DNA of 64,000 nucleotides from Phytophthora sp. 'mugwort' (GCA_033558025.1 JAUCEF010000016.1:558001-622000); one strand, 5' to 3'. Counted from the first letter of the stretch, positions 10,170 to 22,268 are shown. Made by a program: numbers and translations. Notes: generated by a model from the letters alone, not told the origin.

Positions 10170-11850
10170 CCGTAATATCGGTGTTAAATGCCACCCTCTG
10201 TTAATTGTCACCCTCCCGAATTGCCCAATCAGCAACCTGAATTCTGCCAGCGTACGATTTTGTGTTAATTGCCACCCCCTTATAAAACCTCAGCCGTTCA
10301 GCGTGCTCCCCACTTCAGAATCCCCACCTCCACACTTCCAGCATGATGCGCATTTCAGTCAAGGGCAAGAGCAGAAAGCCGATCAAGTTCAAGAACACAT
10401 CAGACACGTTCGTGTTTAAATCGGCCGTCCTCGCTTACTACGACACGCACTCATGTCTGCAGTTGTAGCGGCCTTTTGGCCTGGAATTAAGCCGCGCAAC
10501 CGAGCTTATTCCACCAAGAAGCGGGTGGTCTTGCGATAGAGACAGAGCCGCTTCCGCATCGACGCATTAGCCGCCGGCACCAAGACGGCCTAGCTGAAGC
10601 GGTACAGGGAGCTCGGCTCGGCGAAGACGCTATCCGACGACGTCGAGCTCGACATTTACGAGTGGCTCGTCGCCGTGCGGCGAAACGGCGTGCCGGTGTC
10701 GTCAACGATGCTGCAGCAGGAGGCGCTCGAGATCGCCCGCATGTACGACGTGCCGCCGAGCGCGTTCGCAGCCTCATCGACGTGGATGATCTCCTACATT
10801 TCTCACTACAGCCTGACCCTCAGAGCAAAACCCCGGCAAGGTCAGTGTCCTCTTGGGGACTCCGCTGCAGTCGCGGAAGGGTTTGCCGCAACGGTGCGCC
10901 GCTGTATAGTGGAGGAGGGCACTGAGAAAATCTACAATGCAGACCAAACGGCTGTATTTTTCGAATACGTGCCTAAACGTACAGCTGACGAGCAACGATC
11001 TAAAACTGCGTGGGTCAAATGCGGTAGTAAAAGCAAAGAGAGACTGACCGCCATGCTAATGACGGACAGTACGGGGCGCAAGTACGAGCCGTGGGTCGTA
11101 TTGAAGATGCGTCCGTCTACTATAGCGGAGACGCGCGAAGAGAACACGTGGCTGAGGCACGGCTTCAGCCGTAAACTGTGGCCAAGCATTCAAAAAACCC
11201 AGAATGAACATGAGATGGTGCTATTTACCAACTCGAAAGGCTGATGGAACTCAGCGTTATCGCTTGGTTTCTTGGAGCCTTTTTGTGGGCGACTTCAGCG
11301 CCCGCTGGACCGCTGAAGTCATCCAGTACGCAGCTAGCAAAAATGTCGTTTTACAACGTGTACCACCGGGGTACACCCACTGCTGCCAGCCCGCCGACAT
11401 CTCCTGGATCAAGCCATTGAAGGACCGGTTGTGGGCGAGCTGGCTGCAACATCTAAAGAGCGAGACTGCGAGGCTTTTAGCTTTTGAAGGAAACAAGGTT
11501 CGTGCGCCAGACCGCGCACAAGTGGTGGGGTGGCTTCGTGTTGCATGGGAAGAGCTCCGTAAAGCGACGATAAAGAGTGGGTACAAGAAGGTTGGACTCC
11601 TTTTTGACGAGCGCGGTGAGGAGCAAGATGAATGTAGCAAGACTTTGGACGATTAGTTGGTAGCCATACTGGAGTCGTTGTCATGCATTGATACGTCCGT
11701 AGGTGAGGTGAGCTGGGACGACGATGTAGTAGCTCGTTATCTGTACATATAGTGTATCGAACATCCATTTTCTCACTATCTGCACCTGAGGTTTTTATAT
11801 AAATTGGGCTAGGCGACATCAAGGGGGTGACAGTTACACCGAGATTACGG
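10170..11850 (+). mobile_element. Pogo-like DNA transposon (copy 4)
   Basis: Imperfect terminal inverted repeats start CCGTAATATCGGTGT (left) and CCGTAATCTCGGTGT (right, inverse), each running on into a CACCC motif. They are flanked by TA at 10168-10169 and 11851-11852. Length is 1681 bp. A TTAATTGYCACCC motif is repeated near 10201 and 10265 inside the left end. The ends differ from those of copies 1 and 5 although the transposases are related. Confidence 0.85.
10343..11656 (+). pseudogene. Pogo-like transposase, decayed (copy 4)
   Basis: The ATG at 10343 opens ISVKGKSRKPIKFKNTSDTF, but a stop follows at about 10466. From 10675 the frame is open again: an HTH-like region, KIYNADQTAVFFEYVPKRT with the first catalytic Asp (about 10930), and WVKCGSKSKERLTAMLM. 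A TGA at about 11242 and a small deletion remove most of the second catalytic block (only GDFSARWTAEVIQYAAS remains). The end is intact (VPPGYTHCCQPADISWIKPL, then KDRLWASW, third block; WEELRKATIKSGYKKVG). It groups with copies 1, 5 and 6. Confidence 0.82.
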
Positions 11851-12158
11851 TAGACCCGCGCGGTGCCACCAAGATGAAAAAGATGGGCTTCAAATTGATC
11901 ACCATCTCGCTGTCTCCAAGCGAGGCCTGCTCCTACCCGCCGGATCAGAAGGTGAGGGCGGAATACTGCAGTAGCGCGGTGCGGCGCCTGTCTTCACACA
12001 CACGAACGTATATATAACCAGGAACCCGAAATGTACGCCTCTGGATGCGATAACAGTGCGGGTCCACAATCCCATTGCTGGCGGAGCTCGAGTGGACTAG
12101 CGGAGGGGCGGTGGAGGTCATTGCCATCAGCGCCGGGACACCTTCCATGAATAACTAG

Positions 12159-13825
12159 CCGTGCGTCTGGGTCGTTTTTTTCGGCTTGGGCAACTGGCCC
12201 TCGATCACGTTCTTTTAGACGACCAATCCCTTTGCCTCCTTCGATCCAAATAGCACTACGTACCGCCCCAGCATTATTTCTTGTTAGTATATCTGCTGTT
12301 GGTCTGTCAAGAATGTGCTTACGACGATGAAATGCTGATGTCTTCTCGCTGCAACGCGTTCCAGTTTAATATTTAATGGTTGTGGGCGAGGCCAAAGCCG
12401 AGAGACAGGTCCTAAATAGGAAAGACTAACCTCTCGATTGTTCCAGATGATTTAACGAATCCAGTCGGAAATAAAGCAACCGGTAAAAGGCTTAAATCAA
12501 ATACAGATTGATCCGACGCGCAAGCTGACAAACGCCTACTAAGTATTTGCTTAATACTAGCTTTGGTGACCATATCGCGAATTTTACAGTGTTGGCCCAC
12601 TTCAATCCTTGTTTTAGAATTGGCTACATAGCAGATTGCGCAACGAAACACCGTCTAAATTTCGCAAAGATGTGCTTATGTTAATGGGAGCTTATTCAAT
12701 TACCACCAGCTCAGTCCGGTGAAGGACGCGGGGAGGGGATATTTCTTGCTTGCGCGTGTTCTTCGGAAACGAAGTGAAATGTGTCCCTCATGATCGGGAT
12801 TACCGGTGTGGACCGGTATACCGAAATAAAACTTGAAGTGGGGCAATAAAGGTTACAAATAAACGGTAGCTTATGAAAAGCCCATCAGATAATCTCGATA
12901 ATGAACGATGAGAGCAGTGGCACGAATGGTGATGCAGTCAGCACATTAATGCATTGGCGAGTCGCCACATCGACATGTTACCATGGGGCCACCGACTCCT
13001 TGCAAAGCTTGGTGTTGGACTTGAACGCGTTAGATATCCATTGATCGGACCGTGAGTGTATCCGTGCCCGGTCAATGGCTGTGGGTAGCCCCGCCGGCGC
13101 GTAGCGAGCGCGATAAAGTGTGGGTCTTGATCACCCCTGGTGGCAGATCGCTCGATGCCGTCTTCCATGTCAGCCGCCGTAATGCAGGCCGGGCTTAAGT
13201 ATGGCGACCCAGGTACACTGTGGCCGGAATCTCGACGGCAGTTTTTTTTTCGTCGTGGGCGAGATCAGGGCGCCTAACGCTGGGAACAAGAGTCCAGATC
13301 GCGATAGTATGCTTGTAGTGGGGGTTGGTTTGCTTTGGAATCACAATTGTAGCTTTTTCCGTTGCGGTGGGCGAGTCGATATGGCCTATTCATTTGTGAA
13401 GCATGTGGATGTGCGCGTGTGCAACTGGAAGCCACCGCGAAGATGTGCCGAACGCTTAAAAGAACCACTATGCTCAAATCGAAATACTTCTCCAGATCTG
13501 AAACACAAACTGGAAACCGTGGATACTAAAATCGGGAATGTGCCGCACTTACTGTGACATAGGCCACAGATCAGAGGGGGTGCGATGCGGTGTCGTGATG
13601 CCCAAGCGTCCACTTTTTTTAACGATCGGATGTAATGCGCAAATGTGGAGTCGGCAATGGAGTGGACGCGGAGATACGCAGCTCGATGTTGGCCAGATTC
13701 TGGATATTGATCGTCGATGACACTTCCGGCCGCCAGGAGCTACTGACGATGGCTTGACAGCATAGATGGGTTAACGGCAACGCGGGAGCCAGGGTCGACA
13801 CGTTCTTTGCCGATACCAGACGCGT

Positions 13826-13828
<3 letters not shown>
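12159..13828. other. Gene-free stretch
   Basis: Open frames on both strands (for example 12412-12651 minus and 13201-13557 plus) are short and lack domains. If the Gypsy relic to the right was once complete, its integrase region would have lain here, but I cannot recognise it. Confidence 0.4.

Positions 13829-13904
<76 letters not shown>
13829..13904. repeat. (GA)n microsatellite
   Basis: About 38 uninterrupted GA units. It produces spurious Leu-Ser repeat frames on the minus strand. Confidence 0.97.
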
Positions 13905-13907
<3 letters not shown>

Positions 13908-13989
13908 CCATGCATGGCCAACAAACGCACATGAAAAACAGTCGCGGAAGTTTATGTTGGCGCTCGGATCTTGGCCTTGGCAGCCAGTG

Positions 13990-14230
13990 TGCGCTCGTTG
14001 TACTAGAGCTGGTAGGTAAGATCCTCCTGCAATGAAACAGCCAACATACAGAGCGCGTAGTCTGACGCATCAATCTCGACTACAATTTCCGGCGCCGAGA
14101 GGAAGTTGAAGTATTCCAGAGCCACACGTCCAGGTGACGGGTGTGCAGTAAGGGCCACCACCGCAACAGGCCCTGTTGCATATATTGCGAGATCAATACA
14201 CTCTGAAAGTGATGTAAATGGCTCTCCCAC
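13990..14230 (-). pseudogene. Gypsy RT-RNase H junction fragment
   Basis: Contains EIVVEIDASDYALCMLAVSL, recognisable as the conserved start of the RNase H-like domain of Ty3/Gypsy polyproteins. The rest of the domain is lost, and the (GA)n tract lies just downstream. Confidence 0.6.
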
Positions 14231-16944
14231 CCGGCGTAGGCACTGGCGAGAAACGGCCGTGCGGTGCGGATACAGGTTGCAACGTGGCGAAGGCTGCTCA
14301 TTGGCGACCGGTACGCCTACCTAGATGTCGACCTAGCGAAGTCTCCAGTCGCCTCAAATACCCGTGCTTTATGGTATTTTCAGCTGGTAATGCAGACTAC
14401 TTCGGGGACGTCTTAGTTAGTTATGTGGGATCACATGCGTTTTTCTGTTGATCGTTGCTATTATACGTTTTCATGGTGCTTAATACAACCATACATGTAC
14501 GGGAGGGTGGTAATCATACGTTTACAAGTTGCTACACACCACCATACATCGCGAATACGTGCGCCCATTTGCTACCCATGGTCGAACTTACGCCGAAACA
14601 TAGGTGTCGGGTCTATTCAGGTACTTGTCGGGTTAGCACGAATTAATCAAACGTGTCGAGTAAAGCACTTACCTCTGATCTCCACGCTCTTGATACGTCA
14701 AAGTGAGCGGTGACATCAGGATAGGTCCTAAGGGAATGTGCACATGTATGTGAGGCTTCTAGAAAGCATACTACGAAGCGTAGATTGCCTCCCCTTATCC
14801 TTTTCGCTGGAGGGATCCGATGTTATTTTGCGTTCCCTCCTTCAGAATGGTCACGCGCCCAAGAGGCCGCCCATTTGCTAATAAAGCCAACAAGGACCTA
14901 CAAAAAGATATAATGAAAATAAAATAATTTGAAGGAGGTGCGGGGCCCAAAGGCTTAATTTCTATGTGGCATTAAAGGCTCCGTAAGTTACGGATCAATG
15001 TTGTCGACGGTCACCATGGCTCATGCTACTTTAACGGGCACGGGCGCTAGTGTGCCGACGTAGTCCAGTAGTATTATATTCTTTTCGCTCCCTGGCACAC
15101 GGGCCTGATTCTTTAGAATCGCTCAGGTGGGCCAGTCTTGAGACGAAATTGAATATATAATAGTATTAATCAGAACATGTGTTTCAGGCGGGAGAACCAC
15201 TACAATGAACGTGTCGTTGACCTCAGTACGTTAAGCTCCGTTAGAATTGCACTTTTTTGCCACTTCCACTGAAGCGACAGTGTTCCTTTATTATTTTATT
15301 GGTAAGGGCTTACGAATAAGTTCGTCCCGACAGAGCAAATATGGACCATAATTTTCGAAGCGATTTTCTCGGGAAGTCTTTGTGCGTTATCGCAGGCGTT
15401 TCGTTTGTGTTTTCCACTTGTTCGGACAGCAGGCTCGTACGCCGTAGGGGATATTCAGCTTCTTGAGTACTTGTAGGTACCAAATTTCGCTTTCCAACAT
15501 CAGTATGCACATCGGCTCCATCACAACACCATCACCCGGACTATGCAATACTTGCTCATCGTTTAGCACGACCTCTTCGATTATCATTGAATTTAAGTTC
15601 ACCACATCAGCGGTTACCTTGATTGGTCGCCAATTTCCTGGCACATATACCCTGTAGCCCGAATTTCGTCACTGAAGCCGAAAAGCCACTCCAATTTCCT
15701 CCACCGTCGAAATGATAGTGGTTCTGTCGGACATAGGCTTGCCTCGTTGAACTCGGAGAATTCGCCTGCTTTTGAACTGCCGTTGCTTCGGTTTCTCAGC
15801 CCATATCCCTTTATAAATGCCTTCATACTATGACCAGAATAATAGTTTTTCGTGGTAAGACTTTTTACCGTCCCGCTCAAGTCCATGCGACACACCGCAT
15901 TCGCGACTTGGTCATTGCTACTTCGTACCGCGGGACGGCTGGAGTTTTCGCGTTTGTTACTTTCGCCAATGCGCAGGAGGGGACAGACACGGAGGTTTGG
16001 ACCTTCTGACAATACTACGCCCCTCATAGCTTGAGAGGTGTCTAACCGCTTGCAATCCGCAAAATTCCGGTGTTCGAGGCAGCGATTGCATGTTAACAAC
16101 GACACATTAGCCGGAAGTGCTGCGATGGATGCGGCGCGTGGTTCATCCTGAACTATCTTGCCAGCTGACGCCGCCGTGGTCACCTTGTAACATCAATGGA
16201 GTTCTCGCGCATGCAGCAGTTCACATCTTTCATGTCCACGAAGAACACTGCACTCGTTATTTTCGAGGCGCTCAAGAATCTCCAATTGTGGCTGACAAAA
16301 CCAGAACGCGGTAATTTTTCGATGGAGCGTTCACGGGTAAACTGCTTCGTGCCTATACGATGGATTGTAGGAAACATGATCGCAAGTACGGTTTTGATTA
16401 AAACAATTTTTATTCTATCTGCGACCGTGTCACGAAGAGGAGGGTCGGTGGATTTGAGGCGCGCCATCTCATTCATGCGGCCTGGCAAATGGCTTGACGC
16501 AGCAGATGCCGAGCAAAGGCTCGCTTCCGCATGACACCAACGCTTTGCCGTCCTCATTCAACGCGCTCGCCGCACCGACTTGGGGTCGAGCAACTGCGAT
16601 ACTGCGGCCCTATCCTTTCGGGTAATCGGAAGTTCTTGGTACCGAAAACACGGGTTTCAGGTTTAGCACGTCGGGTCTATCCTGGCGAGTGCCGTCACCA
16701 GCATCTACATACCCACGAAAAGGGTTGTGTTCCAGGATGGCTGCTATAGCTGGTAATGGTTTCGCAGCCGATGTGTTCTCATTTCCCATTTTCGCGGTTG
16801 CTCATAGTGTTTGGGCTCTTCACCGGCATGCGACCGTCACTGTCAGCCATATAAGCTAAGCGGTCTACATGTTTCAGCAGTTTTAAAGCGGAGGGCAATC
16901 CTGGAGACAGGCTCTCAACGTACGACTTCCGTTCGGTTGCATAC

Positions 16945-17361
16945 TTATAGCACGCGTGATTGACGAACATGTGGACGACCGGACGATCCCAATGCAACCC
17001 TCCGGGAAGAGATTCGGGGTGGAGAGTCTGCCATTTTGAGCCGCTGTAGGACGTATTCTTGATAGGTCGCTTGGCCCTGTTCCCTATCAACGATGATGCG
17101 CGTCATGACCTCATGTTTTGGTAGTTTTAATTTGTACTTCTCCGCTATTAGGTGGACAACGAGCTCCAGCGTCAGGTCGGGGCGCACCGTACGTAGGTCA
17201 GAATACCAGTCCGCAACGTCCCCAGAGAGACTTGACGCGAGTATACTACGGCATTGTATGTCAGTCGAACGGTGGACATCCTGATTTGCGCATCGGTCAA
17301 TGATCCGGAAGCTGCCGCGGACAGCGGCTAATAACACAATTAGATACACCCAGAGCCACAC
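16945..17361 (-). pseudogene. Gypsy Gag fragment
   Basis: The frame contains LSGDVADWYSDLRTVRPDLT followed by LKLPKHEVMTRIIVDREQGQ and a YQEYVLQRLKMAD segment, the pattern of retrotransposon Gag (GxAxxWY, then a long helix, then QG.S..EY). An adjacent frame (about 16930-16779) may continue it, with HACYKYATERKSYVESLSPG. No start codon of the native gene can be fixed. Confidence 0.6.
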
Positions 17362-17585
17362 GTCCAGAGAAGGCTTTCACTGGGCTCTTCTTTATAGAGG
17401 GCTTGCCACCATTTGGAAGGGACTCCACCTCGGCTGTTTGCGAGCTTCTTCCTCATGCGTATGACATTTTTTTCCAGGGAACTGAAACACCAAATAGAGG
17501 TTCATGGTCGCACGCCGCGGCTCAGAAGTCATTTAGCCTTAGTTGGGACTTCGTTGGCGTGCAGACACACCCAATGCGTTCTCGC

Positions 17586-17623
17586 ATGCCGTACTAGGTC
17601 AGGCTCCTGACCTAGTACGGCAT
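17586..17623. repeat. 18-bp perfect palindrome with 2-nt loop
   Basis: ATGCCGTACTAGGTCAGG at 17586-17603 is followed after CT by its exact inverse at 17606-17623. It could extrude as a hairpin. No coding sequence surrounds it. It may be a solo terminal-repeat pair of a deleted element. Confidence 0.85.
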
Positions 17624-18926
17624 ATGCATTCTTGTCGCATATACGCCTCCCTCCTGAATGGACCACTTTGCCGAGGGCGCTCTTGGGCTCACACTACTTG
17701 CATTAATGCCACTTGTCCCGGCTGCTCTGGCATATACATTGCTGCCGTCGGCGGGCGACATGAACGCGTCCGAACACTTGCAGGCGTCTCGCACTTGTGC
17801 AAAGCTTCCACGCCTCTTTGCGTTGACGAAGCAATGGTTACACGGTGCGCGTCTCATCACCCTGTGCCACGGGACGGAGTTTCGGCTTCGGCCTGACAAT
17901 AAGCGTCCAGAGAGCGACAACGCGCGGGGGGGGGGGCATATCTAGTTTGCCGATAGAGCAAGACTCTTACCACTCCATTAAGAGGTGGCTGCAATTTTAA
18001 GCTCAATGTTTCCCATAAGTTGGTGAAAATAGTACCAGAAGCCGCAATGCAGCGCTGCCGTTCATTGAGTGTTCGCAGTTTGACTGGATGCTAAGTTTTC
18101 GCGCCAAACCGACCAAACGTTGATTCATCAGCAAACTTTCGCTGTCAGAAATGTCGGCCCATTACGATTTCGCCTCCCCACCCAAATCACCCAACCAACT
18201 GTGGCCAAGCCCACTAAGCCAACCTATTTCACCCTGACCGCATCTGACGCTGTGTCGGCCAGGCCATCACCGATGCACGGGATCTCGAACGGCATGGCCC
18301 TGCTGTCCGTGGCGTTCGAGCTGCCCGTGTCCTCTGAGCTGCCATACCGTCGGAGCTGCCCAGGCCATCGGAGTTGCTGCCCGTGATGCCGTCCGTGCTG
18401 CCCATGTCGTCCGCGCTACTCGCACGTTTATGCCGACACTCATGCCGTCCATGACGCCCGTGTTGTCCGTGATGACGCCGGGCCCGTCATGGGCCCCATG
18501 TCGGTCGGGTCGCAGCCGTCAACTATTACCAACATCTCGAACTCGGCCACTTCGTCGCTGACGACGTTCTCCTGCCAGCGCCAGTCAAATAATTTATCGG
18601 TCCGTACCGTTGACATCGTGGTGCAGTACCGCTTGGCGCGAGTTAAAGGGCGGGATCCCACGAAAGGGTTCAAAGAGGGAGGTTCTACACAGGTTGGCCA
18701 CCACCCCAACACAATGTGTTGCGTTTGGAAGCCGGCGTTTATTCCAGTGGCAACGGTCTGGTGTCTACTGAACTACGTCGCAACAGCCTATCAGTGGAAG
18801 GCGCCGCCAAGATACCGCAACCATGAGCTGGAGATCCTGCGAAGAACGCCTGTTGATCGACTTTCAATATTTCGTGTTGGGGCTGTTGCTTGTGGTCTGC
18901 TGTTGGCGCCACTCTCCATGAGTTGA
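17624..18926. other. Gene-free stretch with a degenerate acidic frame
   Basis: A long G-run is at 17928-17936. On the minus strand, about 18620-18240, shifting frames read VIVDGCDPTDMGPM, then a Ser/Gly/Asp-rich stretch (TGSNSDGLGSSDG) and DSRAMPFEIPCIGDG. It looks like a decayed acidic protein, possibly a transposase tail, but I cannot assign it. Confidence 0.35.
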
Positions 18927-19828
18927 GGAGAAGCAATATCCGATCTCACAGCAGCGTCTTAAGGGCGTGTTAGCCGAGGATAACAGGAGGGAAAGATTGA
19001 TCAACCTCATCGAGCAGGTTGGCCGAACGTCAATCCAGTTGCCAGACACGTACAACGCCATGAATTGAGACTTTTTCTACATTACACAACGGCGACGTCG
19101 CTTGCTGCTGCTGCAGGACAAACCGGCACCAACGCGCCGCGCGAAGAGTCGACGCTTTGTTACGAGTCATGATGCTGGCCGTTGTGAGCAGACCGAGGCT
19201 TCGGCCCGAGGAACCCTGTTTGATGGAAACCCGGAATATGGGCTTTCACGAAGAAGGTTGCTGCTGAACGATCGAGTTCATGTAATATCGCAGGTATGCT
19301 CGAGACAAAAGAAGTGTCGGTGACCAATGGAACCTACATGGAGATACTACTGACAGAGATGCTACCGTCAATTCAAGCTAGGTGGCCAAGTCATGACCGC
19401 GTGGTTCTTTAGCAAGACAGCCCCCACCTCCTTCTCGGACGCTGAATTTGCTGCTAGTGTAGCGCTGCGGTTCGGATGTCGAGGTGCAATGCCAACCGCC
19501 AAACAGTCCAGACCTCAATTGATGTGACTTGATTCTTTTTGTGGCTATTCAAGCGAGACAGAAAGAGAAGACAGCGGGAAACACTGACGAGCTCATCATA
19601 GCAACGACAGATGCATTCTCTGGGAGTTCCCTCCTCGGGTTCTGAACGCTGCGTTCTTGACCCTACAGAGCTGCATGGACTTGGCTATCCAATCCAGCAA
19701 CTTCAAGACCCCGCATATGGGCAAAAAGTCGCTAGAACGGGCGGGAAGACTTCCGACAAGGATCTCGTGATCACTATCAACGGCTGCAAGCGTAGCTGCT
19801 TCGACCCCATCCAGCGCTCCACACCGTA
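18927..19828 (+). pseudogene. Mariner-like DDD transposase, decayed
   Basis: Successive frames give an N-terminal segment (NRRERLINLIEQVGRTSIQL), GTLFDGNPEYG (first catalytic region), KEVSVTNGTYMEILLTEMLP, then RVVL-stop-QDSP where the family has the second Asp in a QQD motif. The third catalytic Asp is in NSPDLN (about 19512-19530), and a tail follows with ARQKEKTAGNTDELIIATTD. The stop in the QQD motif and a stop right after NSPDLN are consistent with point decay. Terminal repeats were not found. It is of the Tc1/mariner superfamily, clearly distinct from the Tc1-like copy at 22016. Confidence 0.68.
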
Positions 19829-20231
19829 GTCAGATTAAGTGTTAATGAAGACCTCCTTTTTTTGAAACAGAAGAGAACGGCAGGACCACCTCTCATTCTG
19901 AAGCGAAGAGGTAATTTGTTGGAGCTGTAGCCAGTACATAATCGAGTGAATTGAAACGTATGGGGGCTATTGTACTGGCGGGATGAACTGATACACAGTT
20001 ACATATACTGGTGTTATTTCACCAAACTGGATCCCTCAGCAACAGCAAGACCAGCAACAGAACGGTTGGCTCGCATGCATCGTATATTTCATGTCGGGAG
20101 TATTTTGCCTTTACTCTCCAACTCGCTATGGTCTACTGAACACCCCAAGAGAAGATGCTCATTGTGAGGACTCACCGCTATTTTGTGGCTGAAGCTCAGC
20201 AACGGCTTGACCCACGGGACGAGCCGTACGC
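19829..20231. other. Spacer between two transposase relics
   Basis: No gene or repeat recognised. It may contain the terminal regions of either neighbour. Confidence 0.4.
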
Positions 20232-21571
20232 GAGCGTGTTGCTGAGTGCCTGGGGGTGTCGGAGAGCATTGTTGCGCGCGTGGCCGCCGTCTGGAACAAG
20301 AGCGGTGACGATGCGTTTGCAGTGCCTCCAGCGAAACGTGGACGTCCAGCCAGGTTTGAGGTCGAAAAATACCGTGTTTATATTACGGGAATAATAAATG
20401 TCCGTAATTTGGAGCGCAAACCCATATCCTTGAAGATAATCTGCGGGCAGCTAAACCTTTTGACAGGTGTAGCCAATCCGGATGGGGCCATGCGAGCCGA
20501 GTTGAAAAGGATGGATGGATCTTACATCCGTGGCCGCAAAAGAGATCCGAGGGCGGATTTAGAGGTAAATGTGGCGTATAGGAATGCATTTCTAGAAAAG
20601 AAGATGTCCAATGTATCGGCCCATAACTACCCCCAAAGTAACGGAGGTATATTTAGATGAAAGCTACTGCGTGAATCACGTGGCTGGAGCAACTTGGGTT
20701 GTTAAGAACTCACCTCGTTACGTTGCTAGCGGGTCGGGGCAGCAGTACTGTACTGTCGGCGCTGGCGCCGTGCTGATATGCGCGGGCGTATACACGCGGA
20801 ATGGGTACGGGGTCCATCAGGAGCTGGGCTTCGCACATGAAGGCTACGAACGACACGGACTACCACGGCAACTTTACGGGCGAGCTGTTCGAGGCGTGGT
20901 TTGAAAATCGCTGCAGGCTGTTACGGATGACGTAAGGGCCATGCCGAATCCACATGAACGGCGCAGCCTACACAAGGTCATTGAGGACCCGGCGCTTTCA
21001 AGCTCAAAATCGAAGGCGGTGATGGTGGAGTGGCTGCACAGGCTCGGCGGGACGGTGACTGTCAAGGACTACAAGAAGAAGAAGCTGGAGCGTTTCATTG
21101 CATAGGTAAGAGGACGACGCCATGTACTCGCTGTGAAGTATTCGTAGACAACTGTATGTAGGCCAAACCTCCTACAACGTACAGGACCGTGTCCAAGGCC
21201 CAGGAGGACGGACACTACATCATGTTCACGCCCCCCTATCACCAATAGCTGCAACCAATCGAGCTGATATGGGGGTGGCGATGAAGAACAGAATTGCGAT
21301 GGACCCGGCGGCTTCGTTGGTCGACTTGGGCGTCAAGATAACTGCAGCCCTGGAAGCAATTACGAAGCGTGAGTGATTTGGCGCCTACAAGAAGGTACGA
21401 AAGCAGGAGATAGCGTATCTGGAGGAAAAGCCTCCGCCAGCGTTGACACCGATGCCAACCTTGCAAGAGCTGCAGGATACTGCCAGCGCTATCACAAGCA
21501 CAGCTATGAGCTACGATCCGGATGGCAGTAACGCAACCTACACGTTCGAGGAGTACGAGATCGCGATCTAA
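20232..21571 (+). pseudogene. IS630/Tc1-type DDE transposase, decayed
   Basis: An N-terminal HTH (ERVAECLGVSESIVARVAAV) is followed by a basic linker (KRGRPARFEVEKYRVYITGI). The first catalytic Asp is in VYLDESYCVNHVAGATWV (about 20650). After several frameshifts there is MFTPPYH, then QPIELIWG (about 21257-21275) with the catalytic Glu in the usual TPPYH...PIE..W context. The C-terminus is open (AYLEEKPPPALTPMPTLQ to FEEYEIAI and a stop at 21571). At least four breaks are present. The middle block with the second Asp is not readable. Borders of the element are unknown; the palindrome at 21808 lies 237 bp downstream. Confidence 0.72.
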
Positions 21572-21807
21572 TATATGTTTCAGGAAGTTATTTGTTGATC
21601 TCTTGATCTCTTAGTTTGTAATAATGCACGTTGTGTAATTTACTGTTGGGGCCCAATCAGAAACTGCTGGTGAGCACATAGTCCCGTACGATTTTGGCGT
21701 TCGCGGGAGACGTCGTTTTAGTTTGATAATAGAATTTGACAGAGTATGTGTTCAGACGGGCGAATGCGCTCAAATCAAAGAGCAGCTCTCAACGATGTGA
21801 TGATAGT

Positions 21808-21856
21808 CATTTGGCCAGCCGGCTAATTTTGTCCGAATTAGCCGGCTGGCCAAATG
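21808..21856. repeat. 21-bp perfect inverted repeat, 7-nt loop
   Basis: CATTTGGCCAGCCGGCTAAT plus T at 21808-21828 is exactly inverted at 21836-21856, with loop TTGTCCG. It looks like two terminal repeats brought together by internal deletion, or a tiny palindromic element. It sits between a transposase relic and the Tc1-like element. Confidence 0.85.
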
Positions 21857-22015
21857 TTAGGATCATTCAAACTTGGTGTATCAGTTGATCCCACAAGGAC
21901 AATAGACTGCTCGCTGAAATGTGATCTGGACTTGATTTGGTCAGCCATAACTCATCAAGCCTTTGACTCTAGACTATGGCAATTTTCGCTTTTAACATCA
22001 CAGGTACGCTCATAC

Positions 22016-22257
22016 ACTCCGCGACAGGATAGATCACCAACCCACTTTTGTTGGCAAAGCTCCGTCAGTATTAGGAGTTAGTGACAACGATTTAGATATG
22101 CTGCTTCTGTCAACAGTAGAAAGCCGAGGTTTATGCTAACGACTGCAATTTCGCAGCCTGCACGGAACCTCCAAATACAAAAAAAAATGTTTCCATTTCG
22201 GCAGTGCGACACATTAGATCACCCGCTCAAAGCATACAAAAACCAAATATAAAAAAA
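22016..22257 (+). repeat. Left long terminal inverted repeat of Tc1-like element
   Basis: About 240 bp, imperfectly inverted at 23376-23608. Divergence is mostly substitutions, consistent with an old insertion. Confidence 0.8.
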
Positions 22258-22268
22258 TGATTGTCATG

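Larger units (their letters stand above)
10137..12158 (+). pseudogene. Putative host gene split by a pogo-like insertion
   Basis: Removing the TA-flanked element 10170-11850 and one TA copy joins PLPDDLGGGEV to DPRGATKMKKMGFKLITIS in one open frame. The joined frame runs to a canonical donor (AAG|GTGAGG, 11952). A 105-bp intron ending AACAG (12056) then leads in phase to TIPLLAELEWTSGGAVEVIA and a stop at 12158. The left part begins after a TAG at 10134-10136, which could be a splice acceptor or a lesion. An adjacent frame upstream (about 9970-10150) also looks protein-like. I do not recognise the protein. The reconstruction is inference from frame continuity; if right, the insertion disabled the gene. 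Confidence 0.4.
13950..17361 (-). mobile_element. Highly decayed Ty3/Gypsy retrotransposon relic
   Basis: Parts are in the right order on the minus strand. A Gag-like segment is at 17361-16945. A region with a CCHC-like remnant (CNRCLEHRNFADC, about 16095-16060) lies in 16183-15614. The start of the reverse-transcriptase RNase H domain is at 14230-13990 (EIVVEIDASDYAL, the usual ETDASDYALG motif altered). The reverse-transcriptase core, integrase and both LTRs cannot be recognised, so the boundaries are only those of readable protein. Numerous stops show it is old. Confidence 0.6.

Noticed and set aside
13619..14073. Minus-strand frames with long LSLSLS runs
   Set aside because: They are read-through of the (GA)n microsatellite at 13829-13904; only the flanking RNase H fragment is meaningful.
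17543..17945. Overlapping frames across the 17586 palindrome
   Set aside because: The frames arise from low-complexity and palindromic sequence; no protein family features.
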